Counted from the first letter of the stretch, positions 23,798 to 34,631 are shown. The stretch is 64,000 nt of DNA from Actinomadura meyerae (GCF_900188445.1 NZ_FZOR01000016.1:1-64000); one strand, 5' to 3'. Numbers and translations are program-made. The notes: a model not told the origin generated them from the sequence alone.

Positions 23798-24175
23798 TCA
23801 GGCCGCCTCCGAACCCTCGGTGGGCAGGGCGTCCTTGGCGACCTGGACGAGCGCGGCGAACGCCGCGGCGTCGTTGACGGCCAGCTCGGCGAGCATGCGG
23901 CGGTCGACCTCGACCTCCGCGGCCTTCAGGCCCTGGATGAACCGGTTGTAGGTGATGCCGTTGGCGCGGGCCGCGGCGTTGATCCGCTGGATCCACAGCC
24001 GGCGGAACTGGCCCTTGCGGTCCTTGCGGTCCCGGAACGCGTAGGTCATCGAGTGGAGCTGCTGCTCCTTGGCCTTGCGGTACAGGCGCGAACGCTGACC
24101 GCGGTAGCCGCTCGACCGCTCCAGGACGACCCGACGCTTCTTGGCGGCGTTGACTCCCCGCTTCACGCGTGCCAC
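23798..24175 (-). CDS. rplT: 50S ribosomal protein L20
   Basis: The 125-residue basic protein is needed for early 50S assembly. It opens MARVKRGVNAAKKRR and contains RGQRSRLYRKAKEQ and RRLWIQRINAAARANGITYNRF-type L20 segments. The start is GTG 24175 with AAGGAG eight bases upstream; the open frame to 24208 has no family similarity. It is third in infC-rpmI-rplT, 69 bases after rpmI. Confidence 0.98.
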   Translation of the reverse strand: MARVKRGVNAAKKRRVVLERSSGYRGQRSRLYRKAKEQQLHSMTYAFRDRKDRKGQFRRLWIQRINAAARANGITYNRFIQGLKAAEVEVDRRMLAELAVNDAAAFAALVQVAKDALPTEGSEAA

Positions 24176-24244
24176 GTGCTGAACTCCTTCGTGGGGGCCG
24201 GGCCGCACGGGCCTCGGCCGGTCGCTGATGTTCCTGGTCGAGTG

Positions 24245-24439
24245 CTACTTGCGCAGCAGCTTCTTGATGTTCTTGGCGTCGGCGTCGGCCACCACGGCCG
24301 GGCCGGACAGGCGGCGCGTCCGCTTGGTGGGCTTGTGCTCGAGCAGGTGGTTCTTGTTGGCGCGGCGGCGCATCACCTTGCCGGAGCCGGTCAGCTTGAA
24401 GCGCTTCTTGGCACCGCTGTGGGTCTTCGTCTTCGGCAT
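24245..24439 (-). CDS. rpmI: 50S ribosomal protein L35
   Basis: A 64-residue basic ribosomal protein begins MPKTKTHSGAKKRFKLTGSG and ends in KNIKKLLRK, the standard L35 sequence. The ATG at 24439 gives the family length. A 183-base gap separates it from infC; both are on the minus strand and should be co-transcribed. Confidence 0.98.
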   Translation of the reverse strand: MPKTKTHSGAKKRFKLTGSGKVMRRRANKNHLLEHKPTKRTRRLSGPAVVADADAKNIKKLLRK

Positions 24440-24622
24440 GGTCGCCGTCGTCTCCCTCTTTCCCGGCCCCCGTGCTCCCGCACGGGGGCGCGCCTGATCG
24501 GCGCTCCGCACGGGGATCCGTGGGGCGCCGGGTCAGGCTTCAATGTACGTGCGCCGCGACCCCGCTCAGCCGCGAGGTCGCGGAGTCGGGGCCCGCCGCG
24601 CTCGGCCGGTCCCGGGCGGCCG

Positions 24623-25168
24623 TCAGGCGGTCTCGGTCTCCTGCCCGCGGGCCGCCTTCTTCTTGTGCGGACCGATCACCATGATCATATTCCGGCCGTC
24701 CTGCTTGGGGCGCGACTCGACGAAGCCGAGCTCCTCGACGTCGTCGGCGAGCCGCTGCAGGAGCCGGTACCCGAGCTCGGGGCGGGACTGCTCACGACCA
24801 CGGAACATGATCGTGACCTTCACCTTGTCCCCGGCCTTCAGGAACCGCACCACGTGACCCTTCTTGGTCTCGTAGTCGTGCGGGTCGATCTTCGGGCGGA
24901 GCTTGATCTCCTTGATGACCGTGTGCGCCTGGTTCTTCCGCGCCTCACGCGCCTTCATCGCGGACTCGTACTTGAACTTGCCGTAGTCCATGAGCTTCGC
25001 GACGGGCGGACGCGCGGTGGGCGCCACCTCGACGAGGTCGAGGTCCGACTCACGCGCGAGTTCAAGGGCCTTGGCGATGGGCACGATGCCCACCTGTTCG
25101 CCGTTCGGGCCGACGAGCCGGACCTCGGGCACGCGAATGCGGTCGTTGATACGCGGTTCGGCGCTGAT
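24623..25168 (-). CDS. infC: Translation initiation factor IF-3 (AUC start)
   Basis: IF-3 monitors start-codon selection on the 30S subunit. Family sequences begin with the segment seen here as ISAEPRINDRIRVPEVR. In this frame an in-frame TGA lies 10 codons upstream, and no ATG, GTG or TTG occurs between it and that segment. ATC at 25168, right after AAGGAGGTCCC, is therefore the likely start (181 residues). The first standard codon, GTG 25132, would drop 12 conserved residues. IF-3 rejects non-standard starts, so a rare start lets it repress its own translation, as known for AUU in E. coli. Domains: N-terminal to about residue 80, then the basic C-terminal domain with KVKVTIMFRGRE. Confidence 0.93.
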   Translation of the reverse strand: MSAEPRINDRIRVPEVRLVGPNGEQVGIVPIAKALELARESDLDLVEVAPTARPPVAKLMDYGKFKYESAMKAREARKNQAHTVIKEIKLRPKIDPHDYETKKGHVVRFLKAGDKVKVTIMFRGREQSRPELGYRLLQRLADDVEELGFVESRPKQDGRNMIMVIGPHKKKAARGQETETA

Positions 25169-25230
25169 GGGACCTCCTTGGGGCCGTTCTCAAGTTCGTT
25201 GGACCGGTCGTACCCCGAGGCTTCCACGAG

Positions 25231-25259
25231 AAAAGCCCCGCACGACTCACGCACGGGGC
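25231..25259 (-). terminator. Attenuator-type terminator in the infC leader
   Basis: On the minus strand a 10-bp stem (25259-25250 with 25244-25235, two wobble pairs) with a 5-base loop is followed directly by TTTT (25234-25231). It sits inside the infC leader, about 63 bases before the AUC start and well after the proposed promoter. That is the arrangement of transcription attenuation. A separate GNRA-capped hairpin (ACCGGCC-GCAA-GGCCGGT, 25361-25344) lies upstream. Confidence 0.65.
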
Positions 25260-25441
25260 CACCTTCGGTCTCCCAGGACGGCGGAGCCGTCCGAGGACGA
25301 CGGCGCGACGGACACTCCGTGCCCGTTCGCCGGACCGATGACCCACCGGCCTTGCGGCCGGTCAGGTGGGAGGTGGCCTCCGCTTGAGCGCCCGGCGCGC
25401 ACCATCGCTCGGATCGCGCGCACTGGGCCGGTCGACCACCA

Positions 25442-25450
25442 ATAATACCA
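25442..25450 (-). promoter_or_regulatory. Extended -10 promoter for infC-rpmI-rplT
   Basis: On the minus strand TGGTATTAT (25450-25442) is an extended -10 element (TGn plus TATTAT) in otherwise GC-rich sequence. No good -35 is present 17 bases upstream, which fits extended -10 promoters. A start near 25435 would give a leader of about 265 bases containing the attenuator. Confidence 0.5.
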
Positions 25451-25572
25451 CCTTCGGAAGCCGCCCGGAGCAGGCTCCGCCGACCGCCGGAGGGCGCCTC
25501 CCGATCCGCGTGCCGGACGGGTCCGCCCCGCGGCGAGTACGTCTTGGCGGGGTACGTCATTCATCTCAACGG

Positions 25573-25589
25573 TTGCGAGGGCCTCGCAA
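25573..25589. promoter_or_regulatory. Perfect palindrome TTGCGAGG-G-CCTCGCAA
   Basis: Eight-base arms around a single G form a perfect palindrome between the divergent infC and Nudix genes. Its size and symmetry suit a TetR-like or other dimeric repressor. Apart from this and the infC leader and promoter, the 583-base gap 25169-25751 shows no gene I would defend. No repressor gene is adjacent. Confidence 0.4.
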
Positions 25590-25751
25590 TTCCCCCGCGC
25601 GCCCGTGCCGCGAGGCGGTTCCGCCCGCTGGGGCCGGGCGGAGAGGTGAGGGTGTTGTGGCCGGTCGGGCGTCTCGGCGCTCGGGACGGTCGTTGTTACG
25701 GTGGAGCGGAGACGGCCCCGCGGGGCCGGCACCAGGGAGGTTGTTCCCGCG

Positions 25752-26246
25752 ATGCCCCCGGTCGACGCCGGCGCCGCCGGTCCCCTGGGCGCGCTCGCGC
25801 CCGTCGCGCTGCAGTTCGCGCAGAAGGCGTTCATCGTGTCCGCGCGGCGGCTGCTGCTGGTCCGCAAGGCCGCGTCCGACCCGTTCCAGCCGGGCCGCTG
25901 GGAGGTGCCGGGCGGGCGCCTGGAGGTGGCCGCCGACCTCGACCTCGACGACCACATCCGGCGGGAGGTCTGGGAGGAGGTCGGCCTCAAGGTCGACCCG
26001 GGCCCGCCGTTCCACCTGTGGCAGTGGTTCATGCCCGATCGCGGCGGGCCGCGCGGCGCGCGCGTGCGGGTCGTCGCGGCGGCGCGCCGCTGCCGGCCGG
26101 TGACGCTGGACGCGACGCTCGGCAACCAGGACGCGGGCGACCACCTGGACGGCTGCGCCTGGGTGCCGCTGGCGGAGATCGGCGGGTACGACCTCATCCC
26201 GAGCCTGCGCCCGGTGATGCGGGCGTTCCTGGCCGCGGACCGCTGA
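25752..26246 (+). CDS. Nudix hydrolase
   Basis: The 164-residue protein has a Nudix fold: PGGRLEVAADLDLDDHIRRE leads into REVWEEVGL, which matches the REUxEExGU core that binds Mg2+. The spacing between the leading Gly and this core is longer than the canonical Nudix box, so the usual upstream Glu is displaced. The N-terminal half (FIVSARRLLLVRKAASDPFQPGRWEVPG) is typical. Substrate, a nucleoside diphosphate linked to something, is unknown. I chose ATG 25752; GTG 25701 is in frame. A PfkB-type kinase gene begins seven bases after its stop. Confidence 0.88.
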   Translation: MPPVDAGAAGPLGALAPVALQFAQKAFIVSARRLLLVRKAASDPFQPGRWEVPGGRLEVAADLDLDDHIRREVWEEVGLKVDPGPPFHLWQWFMPDRGGPRGARVRVVAAARRCRPVTLDATLGNQDAGDHLDGCAWVPLAEIGGYDLIPSLRPVMRAFLAADR

Positions 26247-26253
26247 CGGCCGC

Positions 26254-27192
26254 GTGGTGCCGCCGCGGTCGCCCGCCGAGTGGCCCGGCCTGGACGGCGC
26301 CGCCGAGCGCCGGTTCGGGCTGCTGGTGATCGGCGACGCGGGGATCGAGGTGCGCGCGTCGCTGCCGGACGCCCGGTTCACCGACCTGCGGGCCGACCGG
26401 CTCTGCTACGCCCCGGCGCGGGCGGTGGTCGCCGGGACGGCGGTCAACCTGGCCCGGTGCGCGGTCCGCCATTTCCGCCGGGTGGGCGTGCTGGCGAAGG
26501 TCGGGCACGACGCGTACACCCCCGTCATCCGGCGGGAGCTGAGGCGCATCGGCGCGGCCGACCACCTGGCGGTCGAGGAGGGCGCGCCGAACGGCGTGTC
26601 GGTGATGCTGCGCGACCGCCCGCGCGGCGCCGGGGCGGGCGTGCGGCTGCTGGTCGTCCAGGACGAGCCGCCCGGCCGCCGGCTCACCGCGGCGGAGGTC
26701 GCGGCGGCGGCCCCCGCGATCGCGGACGCGGACGTGCTGGTCCTCGACGGGTACTCGGTGCTGTCCCCGGTCTCGCGGGCGGCGCTGGAGGAGGCGGCCC
26801 GGATCGCGGTCGCGGCGGGGACGCGGGTCGCCTTCGACCTCGTCCCGCACGACATCGACGCGCGCCTGCCCGCGGCGGACGTGCTGCCGGCGCTGGCCCG
26901 CGCCGACCTGGTGTTCTCCGAGGCGCACACGCTGGCGCGCCTGCTCGGGCAGCCGCCGCCGTCCGGCGGGGAGGCGCCGCGCGCGCTGCCGGCCGTGCTG
27001 GACGGCGCGGTGCCGGGCCGCCCGCTGTGGCTGCTGCGGTACGGCCCGACGTCGCTGGAACGGGTGCTCGCCTACCGGCGGGGGCGGCTGCTGATGGAGT
27101 ACGCGACCGGCTACGGGAACGGCGTGGAGCGCGCGGGTTTCGGGGACCGGCTGGCCGCCGGCGAGCTCTACTGGTGGCTCTCGGGCGGCTGA
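26254..27192 (+). CDS. PfkB/ribokinase-family kinase
   Basis: The 312-residue protein has the ribokinase-like plan. An N-terminal VIGDAGIEVRASL strand starts the fold, AGTAVNLARCAVRH stands where family members have GG..xNxA, and LAKVGHDAYTPVIRRELRRIG is well conserved. A C-terminal GFGDRLAAGELYWWL replaces the usual GAGDxFxxG but keeps the catalytic Asp. Substrate could be a sugar or nucleoside; nothing in the sequence decides it. The start is GTG 26254, seven bases after the Nudix stop, so the two are one operon. Its 3' end overlaps the convergent HIT gene by 25 bases. Confidence 0.85.
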   Translation: MVPPRSPAEWPGLDGAAERRFGLLVIGDAGIEVRASLPDARFTDLRADRLCYAPARAVVAGTAVNLARCAVRHFRRVGVLAKVGHDAYTPVIRRELRRIGAADHLAVEEGAPNGVSVMLRDRPRGAGAGVRLLVVQDEPPGRRLTAAEVAAAAPAIADADVLVLDGYSVLSPVSRAALEEAARIAVAAGTRVAFDLVPHDIDARLPAADVLPALARADLVFSEAHTLARLLGQPPPSGGEAPRALPAVLDGAVPGRPLWLLRYGPTSLERVLAYRRGRLLMEYATGYGNGVERAGFGDRLAAGELYWWLSGG

Positions 27193-27896
27193 CCGCCGTC
27201 CGGCGGGGCGGGCGGAGGCTCGGTGAGGACGGCGCGCAGCGTGGTGAGGGTGCGCAGGAAGCGCCGCCTGCCGGCGGGGAGGCCGAACGTCTCCTGCCAG
27301 CGCCATGCCCGGCCCGCCGCCCCGCCCGCGAGGGCGGTCGCCGCGGCCCGCCGCAGGAGCTGGCTCTCGGCGCCGTCCCCCGGGTGGACGGTCATGGCGC
27401 CGGCCTCCTCGATCAGCAGGTAGGAGCGGCCCGCACGCAGGCGGGCGCGGAGGGCGGCGCGATCGGCGGGCGTCCCGGGTCTGCCCCACCCCTCGACCAC
27501 GGCGCGGACGCCGGGCGTCCCCGGCAGCAGGTGCCAGTGCGCGTGGTCGATGCACGCGCCGCCGCCCTGCGGGGCCGCGGGCCCGTGCTCGAACAGCAGC
27601 AGATCGCCGCTGCCGTAGGCGGCGCGGTAGAGCCCGGCGACGCGGTCGCGCCAGCGCAGCGCCCGCTCCCACATGAGCGCGCCGAACTCCCCGGCGCAGG
27701 CGTGGTGGTCGCGGGTCACCAGCAGGACGTGGCCCTCGGCGAGCGGTGCCACGTCCGGGATGAGCAGGAAGTCGCGGTCTGCGGCGATCACTCCGGTCTC
27801 GCCCGGCAGGCCGGCCATGCCGTTGAAGCGGAACCGCAGCGGCGGGCACAGGACGCAGTCGCGACCGGGCTCGCGCCACGCCGTCGGCTCGGCCAA
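27168..27896 (-). CDS. HIT-like nucleotide hydrolase/transferase
   Basis: The protein, about 242 residues, carries the histidine-triad signature HAHWHLLPG preceded by CIDHAHW. Upstream are the typical strand EGHVLLVTRDHH and an N-terminal CVLC pair that may bind metal. HIT proteins hydrolyse or transfer nucleoside monophosphates. I prefer TTG 27896, which follows GGAGGAGGC; GTG 27986 would add 30 weakly conserved residues. It is convergent with the PfkB gene and divergent from the toroid gene, and its placement among nucleotide enzymes suggests one functional unit. Confidence 0.82.
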   Translation of the reverse strand: MAEPTAWREPGRDCVLCPPLRFRFNGMAGLPGETGVIAADRDFLLIPDVAPLAEGHVLLVTRDHHACAGEFGALMWERALRWRDRVAGLYRAAYGSGDLLLFEHGPAAPQGGGACIDHAHWHLLPGTPGVRAVVEGWGRPGTPADRAALRARLRAGRSYLLIEEAGAMTVHPGDGAESQLLRRAAATALAGGAAGRAWRWQETFGLPAGRRRFLRTLTTLRAVLTEPPPAPPDGGQPPESHQ

Positions 27897-28066
27897 GCCT
27901 CCTCCAGCACCTGTGGGACGGGGGCATCCGCTCTCCCTCCAGCGTGCCCGGCGCCCGGCCCCGGCGATCTGTGCGGCCGCGGCCACATACCCGGGACCCC
28001 AGGGGTAGAAAGCCTGCCCCTAAGGGAACAAAAAGGATAAAGAGCTACTAACTACATCGAAATAGA

Positions 28067-29473
28067 GTGAATCTGACACCCCCGCCTCTGCGGCCGCCCC
28101 AGCGGCCGGCTCCCCGCACCGGCGCCCCGGCCATCGACATGGCCGTCCTCGAGACCCGGCTGAACGAGTCGCTCGACGTGCTGCGCGACACCTACACCCC
28201 CGCGCTCGGCTCCGGCGGCGGCTGGTACCACGAGCTGGCGCGGCCCGAGCCCGGCACCACCGCGACGGCCCTCGGGCTGCTGGCGTTCACCGAGGCGGGG
28301 CGCCCCTTCGAGCACTTCGACGCCGGGCTGGCCTTCCTCGCCGCCCGGCAGGCCCGCTCCGCCGACCCGCTGCGCGACGGCGGCTGGGCCACCAAGACCA
28401 GCCTCGGGATGCCGGTGGTGGAGGCGACCGGCTGGATCGCGCGGTTCCTCGCCCGCGCCCGCTGCGGCCTGCGCGACGACGCCCCCGACACGCGCCGCGC
28501 CTACCGGTGGCTGCTGCGCAACCAGAACCCCGACGGCGGCTGGGGCTCGCTGCGCGGCTGCGCGTCCCGGGTGTGGCTGACCTGCCTGGCGCTGCGCGCG
28601 CTCAGCCAGCTCAACCCCTACGACCCGGCGGTCGGCCGGGGCGTGGAGTGGCTGACCGCCGACCGGACCGCGCACCGCCCCGGCTGGGGCCCGACCCCCG
28701 ACTCCCCGCCGACCGTCACCCACACCGCGTTCGCGCTGGTGACGCTGGCCGAGGCGCGCCCGGACCTGCGGACCGAGCGGCTGCTGGACGCCTACGACTG
28801 GCTGCTCGAGAACCTGGACCCCGACGACGACCACACCTGGATCGAGACGTACGACGTCTCCCCGCACGACACCGGCGAGCACAGGACGGGCGAGCACGGC
28901 TCCGACTCCGGCTCCGGCTCCGGCTCCGACCGGGTCTGGCGGCTGGCCCTGTGGCACTACGGGCTGCCCATCGCGCTGACCGCGCTGCTGAAGGATCCGC
29001 GCGGCCCGCACGGCGCCGTCGTCGCGCGGGCGTTCCGGACGCTGGCGCGCGGCGAAGGCGCCGATCCGCGCCGCAACGGCCCTCCCGGCAGCGCGCGCAC
29101 GTCGCTGTGGACGCTGTGGTGGCGGCTGGAGACGCTGATCGCGCTGCGCCGCGTCCCGCTCGCCGGGGCGGCCGACGTCCTGCACTGGCTGCCGGACGCG
29201 GCCGTCGTCCAGCGCTCGCACGCACGGGAGCGGGCGCTGGGCGAGCTGCTGCCGCGGCGCCGGATCGTCGACCCGGCGGGCCTCGCCCGCCGGCACTGGG
29301 CGGCGTTCCTGCTGAGCCTCGTGTGCGCGGCCAGCGCTCTCGGCGTCGCCGCGGGCCTGTGGGGGTGGAAGGACTTCTGGCTGAGCGTGATCCTGCCCGT
29401 CGTCCTCACCGGCGTCGACGAGTCGGTGAAGCGGCGCCGCACCCCGCGCGGCCCGCCGCCCGCACCGCCCTGA
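28067..29473 (+). CDS. Alpha/alpha-toroid (prenyltransferase/cyclase-like) membrane protein
   Basis: The 468-residue protein has terpene-cyclase-like alpha/alpha-barrel repeats, including DGGWATKTSLGMPVVEATGW, QNPDGGWGSLRG and GWGPTPDSPPTVTHTAFALV, between residues 30 and about 330. The squalene-hopene cyclase DxDD acid motif is not obvious, so it may be a binding scaffold rather than a cyclase. A Ser/Gly/Asp repeat interrupts near residue 285. Two C-terminal hydrophobic segments (WAAFLLSLVCAASALGVAAGL and FWLSVILPVVLTGV) anchor it in the membrane, barrel probably cytoplasmic. Start GTG 28067 is tentative; ATG 28138 is possible. An AT-rich stretch (28019-28071) precedes it. Confidence 0.7.
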   Translation: MNLTPPPLRPPQRPAPRTGAPAIDMAVLETRLNESLDVLRDTYTPALGSGGGWYHELARPEPGTTATALGLLAFTEAGRPFEHFDAGLAFLAARQARSADPLRDGGWATKTSLGMPVVEATGWIARFLARARCGLRDDAPDTRRAYRWLLRNQNPDGGWGSLRGCASRVWLTCLALRALSQLNPYDPAVGRGVEWLTADRTAHRPGWGPTPDSPPTVTHTAFALVTLAEARPDLRTERLLDAYDWLLENLDPDDDHTWIETYDVSPHDTGEHRTGEHGSDSGSGSGSDRVWRLALWHYGLPIALTALLKDPRGPHGAVVARAFRTLARGEGADPRRNGPPGSARTSLWTLWWRLETLIALRRVPLAGAADVLHWLPDAAVVQRSHARERALGELLPRRRIVDPAGLARRHWAAFLLSLVCAASALGVAAGLWGWKDFWLSVILPVVLTGVDESVKRRRTPRGPPPAPP

Positions 29474-29479
29474 CCGGCG

Positions 29480-30298
29480 TCAGGCGCGGCGAGCCAGCTC
29501 GGCCTCCCCGGCGGCGCGCATCGCCGCGACCGGGACGTCCGCGCGGCCCGTCATCAGCTCCACCTGCCGGACGGCCTGGTGCAGCAGCATCGCGAAGCCG
29601 CCGACGACCGTCCCGCCGGCCCGCTCCACCGCCGCCGCGAGCGCCGTGGGCCACGGCGCGTACACCACGTCGAACAGCGCGCCGCACGACCCGGCGACCT
29701 GCCCGGCGAGCGCGTCGGCCGCGCGGCCCGGAAGCGTCGAGACGACCAGGTCCGCCGGCAGGTGCGCGGCGATCCGGTCCAGCGGCACGACCCGGACGGC
29801 GAGCCCGGACCGCTCCCCCACCGCGGCGGCGCCGGCGGCGCGCTCGGGGGTGCGCGCGGCGAGCACCGCCTCCGCCGTGCCGAGCCGGGCGAGCGCGGCC
29901 AGCGCGGACGCCGCGGTCGCGCCGCCGCCCAGCACCAGCGCCGACGGCGGGGCCTTCACGCCCGCCTCGGCCAGCGCGGTCTCGATGCCGTGCACGTCGG
30001 TGTTGTCGGCGTGCCGGCGCCCGTCCCGCAGGACGAGCGTGTTCGCGCCGCCGACCCGCGCCGCGAGGTCGGACACCGTGTCGGCGAGGTCGAGCGCGAC
30101 CCGCTTGAGCGGCATGGTCAGCGACAGGCCCGCCCACTCGGGGCCGAGGCCGCCGAGCAGCGCGGCGAGGCCGTCCTCGCGGCACTCGATCGCCTCGTAG
30201 GACCAGCCGTCCAGGCCCATCGCCGCGTACGCCGCGCGGTGCAGCACCGGCGACAGCGAGTGCGCGACCGGCGACCCCAGGACCGCCGCGCGAGTCAC
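29480..30298 (-). CDS. aroE: Shikimate dehydrogenase
   Basis: The enzyme reduces 3-dehydroshikimate to shikimate with NADPH in aromatic amino-acid synthesis. The 272-residue protein has the substrate motif SLSP (14-17), catalytic K65 in TMPLK and D101 in NTDVHG, and the nucleotide loop VLGGGATA. The start is GTG 30298, overlapping the mltG stop as GTGA. An upstream in-frame extension is the shadow of mltG. It is the last gene of the alaS-ruvX-mltG-aroE run and converges with the toroid gene. Confidence 0.95.
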   Translation of the reverse strand: MTRAAVLGSPVAHSLSPVLHRAAYAAMGLDGWSYEAIECREDGLAALLGGLGPEWAGLSLTMPLKRVALDLADTVSDLAARVGGANTLVLRDGRRHADNTDVHGIETALAEAGVKAPPSALVLGGGATAASALAALARLGTAEAVLAARTPERAAGAAAVGERSGLAVRVVPLDRIAAHLPADLVVSTLPGRAADALAGQVAGSCGALFDVVYAPWPTALAAAVERAGGTVVGGFAMLLHQAVRQVELMTGRADVPVAAMRAAGEAELARRA

Positions 30299-31464
30299 TG
30301 GCCGGGGTGCTTGCGCTGCCACTCGCGGAACTCCTCCTCGATCTTGACCCGCTGCGCCTCGGTGGTGGCGAACTTGGTGATCTTGTTGGTCGGGTCGGTG
30401 GCGATGAAGAACAGCCACGTCCCCTCTTCTGGGTTCAGCGCCGCCTCGAGCGCGTCCGGCCCGGGGTTGGAGATCGGGCCGGGCGGCAGGCCCGCGTGCA
30501 GGTAGGTGTTGTACGGCGACGGGGTCTGCAGGTCCTTCTCGGTGACCGTCAGCCGCCGCTCGTTCAGCGCGTACAGCACCGTGGTGTCGAACTGCAGCTT
30601 CATGCCCTTCTCGACCCGGTTGTAGATCACCCGGGAGATCTTGGGCAGGTCGCTGGGCTTGCCGCCCTCGGCCTGGACGAGGCTGGCGAGCGTGACGACC
30701 GTCGCCGGGTTCATCTTCGCCTGGCGGGCCTTCGCGACGAGGTCGCTGCCGCGCGCCTCCTCGTTGAACCGCGCGACCATCTGCTTGAGGATCTGCTCGG
30801 CCGAGCCGTTCGGGTCGAGGTCGTAGCGGCCCGGGAACAGGTACCCCTCCACCTTGCCCTTCGCGTACGACGGCAGCCCGAGCGCCTTGCCCTTCTTCGC
30901 GGCCGCCTGGAACTCCTTGACCGGGATGCCGGTCTTCTTCGCCAGCAGCTCGTAGGTCTCGACGGCCCGCTTGCCCTCCGGGATCGTGATCTGGTTCCCG
31001 GCCCGCGACTTCGGGTTCAGCAGCAGCGCCATCGCCGCCGACGACGACATCTCCCGCCGCATCTGGTAGAAGCCCGGCTGGATGCTGGAGGCCCGCGTCT
31101 CCTTGGTGTACACCTTCACGAACGCGCGGGCGCTCTTGACCACGCGGTGCTCCTCCAGCGTCGCGCCGATCACCGAGCCGCTGGCGCCCTCCTTGATCTG
31201 GACCGTGACGGCGCCGGTCCCCTGGCCGGAGTAGTCCGGCGGGTTCCACTTGTTGTCGAGCCACGCGTACCCGAGGACGCCGCCGGTGCCGAACACCGCC
31301 ACCAGGAACGCCATCGCGAACAGCGCGGCGGCGCGGCCGTTGCGGCGGCGCCGCTTCTGCCGCTTGCGGACGCGCCGCTGGTCGCGGCCGCTCCGCCGGC
31401 CGGGCGGCCGGCCGTCCCCGTACGGGTCGTGGTACGGGTCTGAGAAAAGGTCCAAGTCGTTCAT
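30295..31464 (-). CDS. mltG: Endolytic murein transglycosylase MltG
   Basis: MltG cleaves nascent glycan strands at the membrane and may set strand length. The 389-residue protein has a basic cytoplasmic N-terminus (RRVRKRQKRRRR), one membrane span at about 45-68, a LysM-like region, and the YceG domain with catalytic glutamate E266 in SLVQAEGG and the YNTYLHAGLPPGPISNPG signature. The start is ATG 31464, overlapping the ruvX stop as ATGA; the open frame beyond is a shadow of ruvX. Confidence 0.95.
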   Translation of the reverse strand: MNDLDLFSDPYHDPYGDGRPPGRRSGRDQRRVRKRQKRRRRNGRAAALFAMAFLVAVFGTGGVLGYAWLDNKWNPPDYSGQGTGAVTVQIKEGASGSVIGATLEEHRVVKSARAFVKVYTKETRASSIQPGFYQMRREMSSSAAMALLLNPKSRAGNQITIPEGKRAVETYELLAKKTGIPVKEFQAAAKKGKALGLPSYAKGKVEGYLFPGRYDLDPNGSAEQILKQMVARFNEEARGSDLVAKARQAKMNPATVVTLASLVQAEGGKPSDLPKISRVIYNRVEKGMKLQFDTTVLYALNERRLTVTEKDLQTPSPYNTYLHAGLPPGPISNPGPDALEAALNPEEGTWLFFIATDPTNKITKFATTEAQRVKIEEEFREWQRKHPGQ

Positions 31465-31919
31465 GAGCTCCCCCGGACGATCTCCCCTGGGGGGGTGCCC
31501 GTCAACCGTTCCGCGTCGAGCGCGGCCTGGAGCAGCACCGCCGCGGCGGCCTGGTCGACGACCTTGCGGCGCGCCTGGCCGTGCACGCCGCCGGCGCGCA
31601 GCCCGCTCTCGGCGGTCACGGTGGTGAGCCGCTCGTCGTGCAGCCGGACCGTCCCCGGGGGGAGGCGGTCCGCGAGGCGCGCCGCGAACCTGCGCGCCGA
31701 CGCCGCGGCCGGGCCCTCCCGGCCCGACAGCGACGTCGGCAGGCCGACGACGACCTCGATCGCCTCGTACTCGGCGGCGAGCGCCACGAGCCGGTCGACG
31801 TCGCCCTTGCCGCTCTTCACCGTCTCCAGCGGGGAGGCGAGGATTCCCCCGGGGTCGCACTTGGCGACGCCGACCCGCACGCTCCCCACGTCGACCCCGA
31901 GCCGCACGCCCTGCCTCAT
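31461..31919 (-). CDS. ruvX: Holliday-junction-resolvase-like protein RuvX/YqgF
   Basis: A 152-residue RNase H-fold protein with the first acidic motif LGVDVGSVRVGVA, VVGLPTSLSG, and LHDERLTTVTAE, and a final DQAAAAVLLQAALD carrying the last Asp. The family is linked to pre-16S rRNA 5' maturation and perhaps to junction processing. It follows alaS by 40 bases and overlaps mltG. Confidence 0.94.
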   Translation of the reverse strand: MRQGVRLGVDVGSVRVGVAKCDPGGILASPLETVKSGKGDVDRLVALAAEYEAIEVVVGLPTSLSGREGPAAASARRFAARLADRLPPGTVRLHDERLTTVTAESGLRAGGVHGQARRKVVDQAAAAVLLQAALDAERLTGTPPGEIVRGSS

Positions 31920-31959
31920 GGCGCCGGCTCCGGTCGCGTCATGCCCCGTGGTGCCGGGC

Positions 31960-34629
<2,670 letters not shown>

Positions 34630-34631
34630 GA

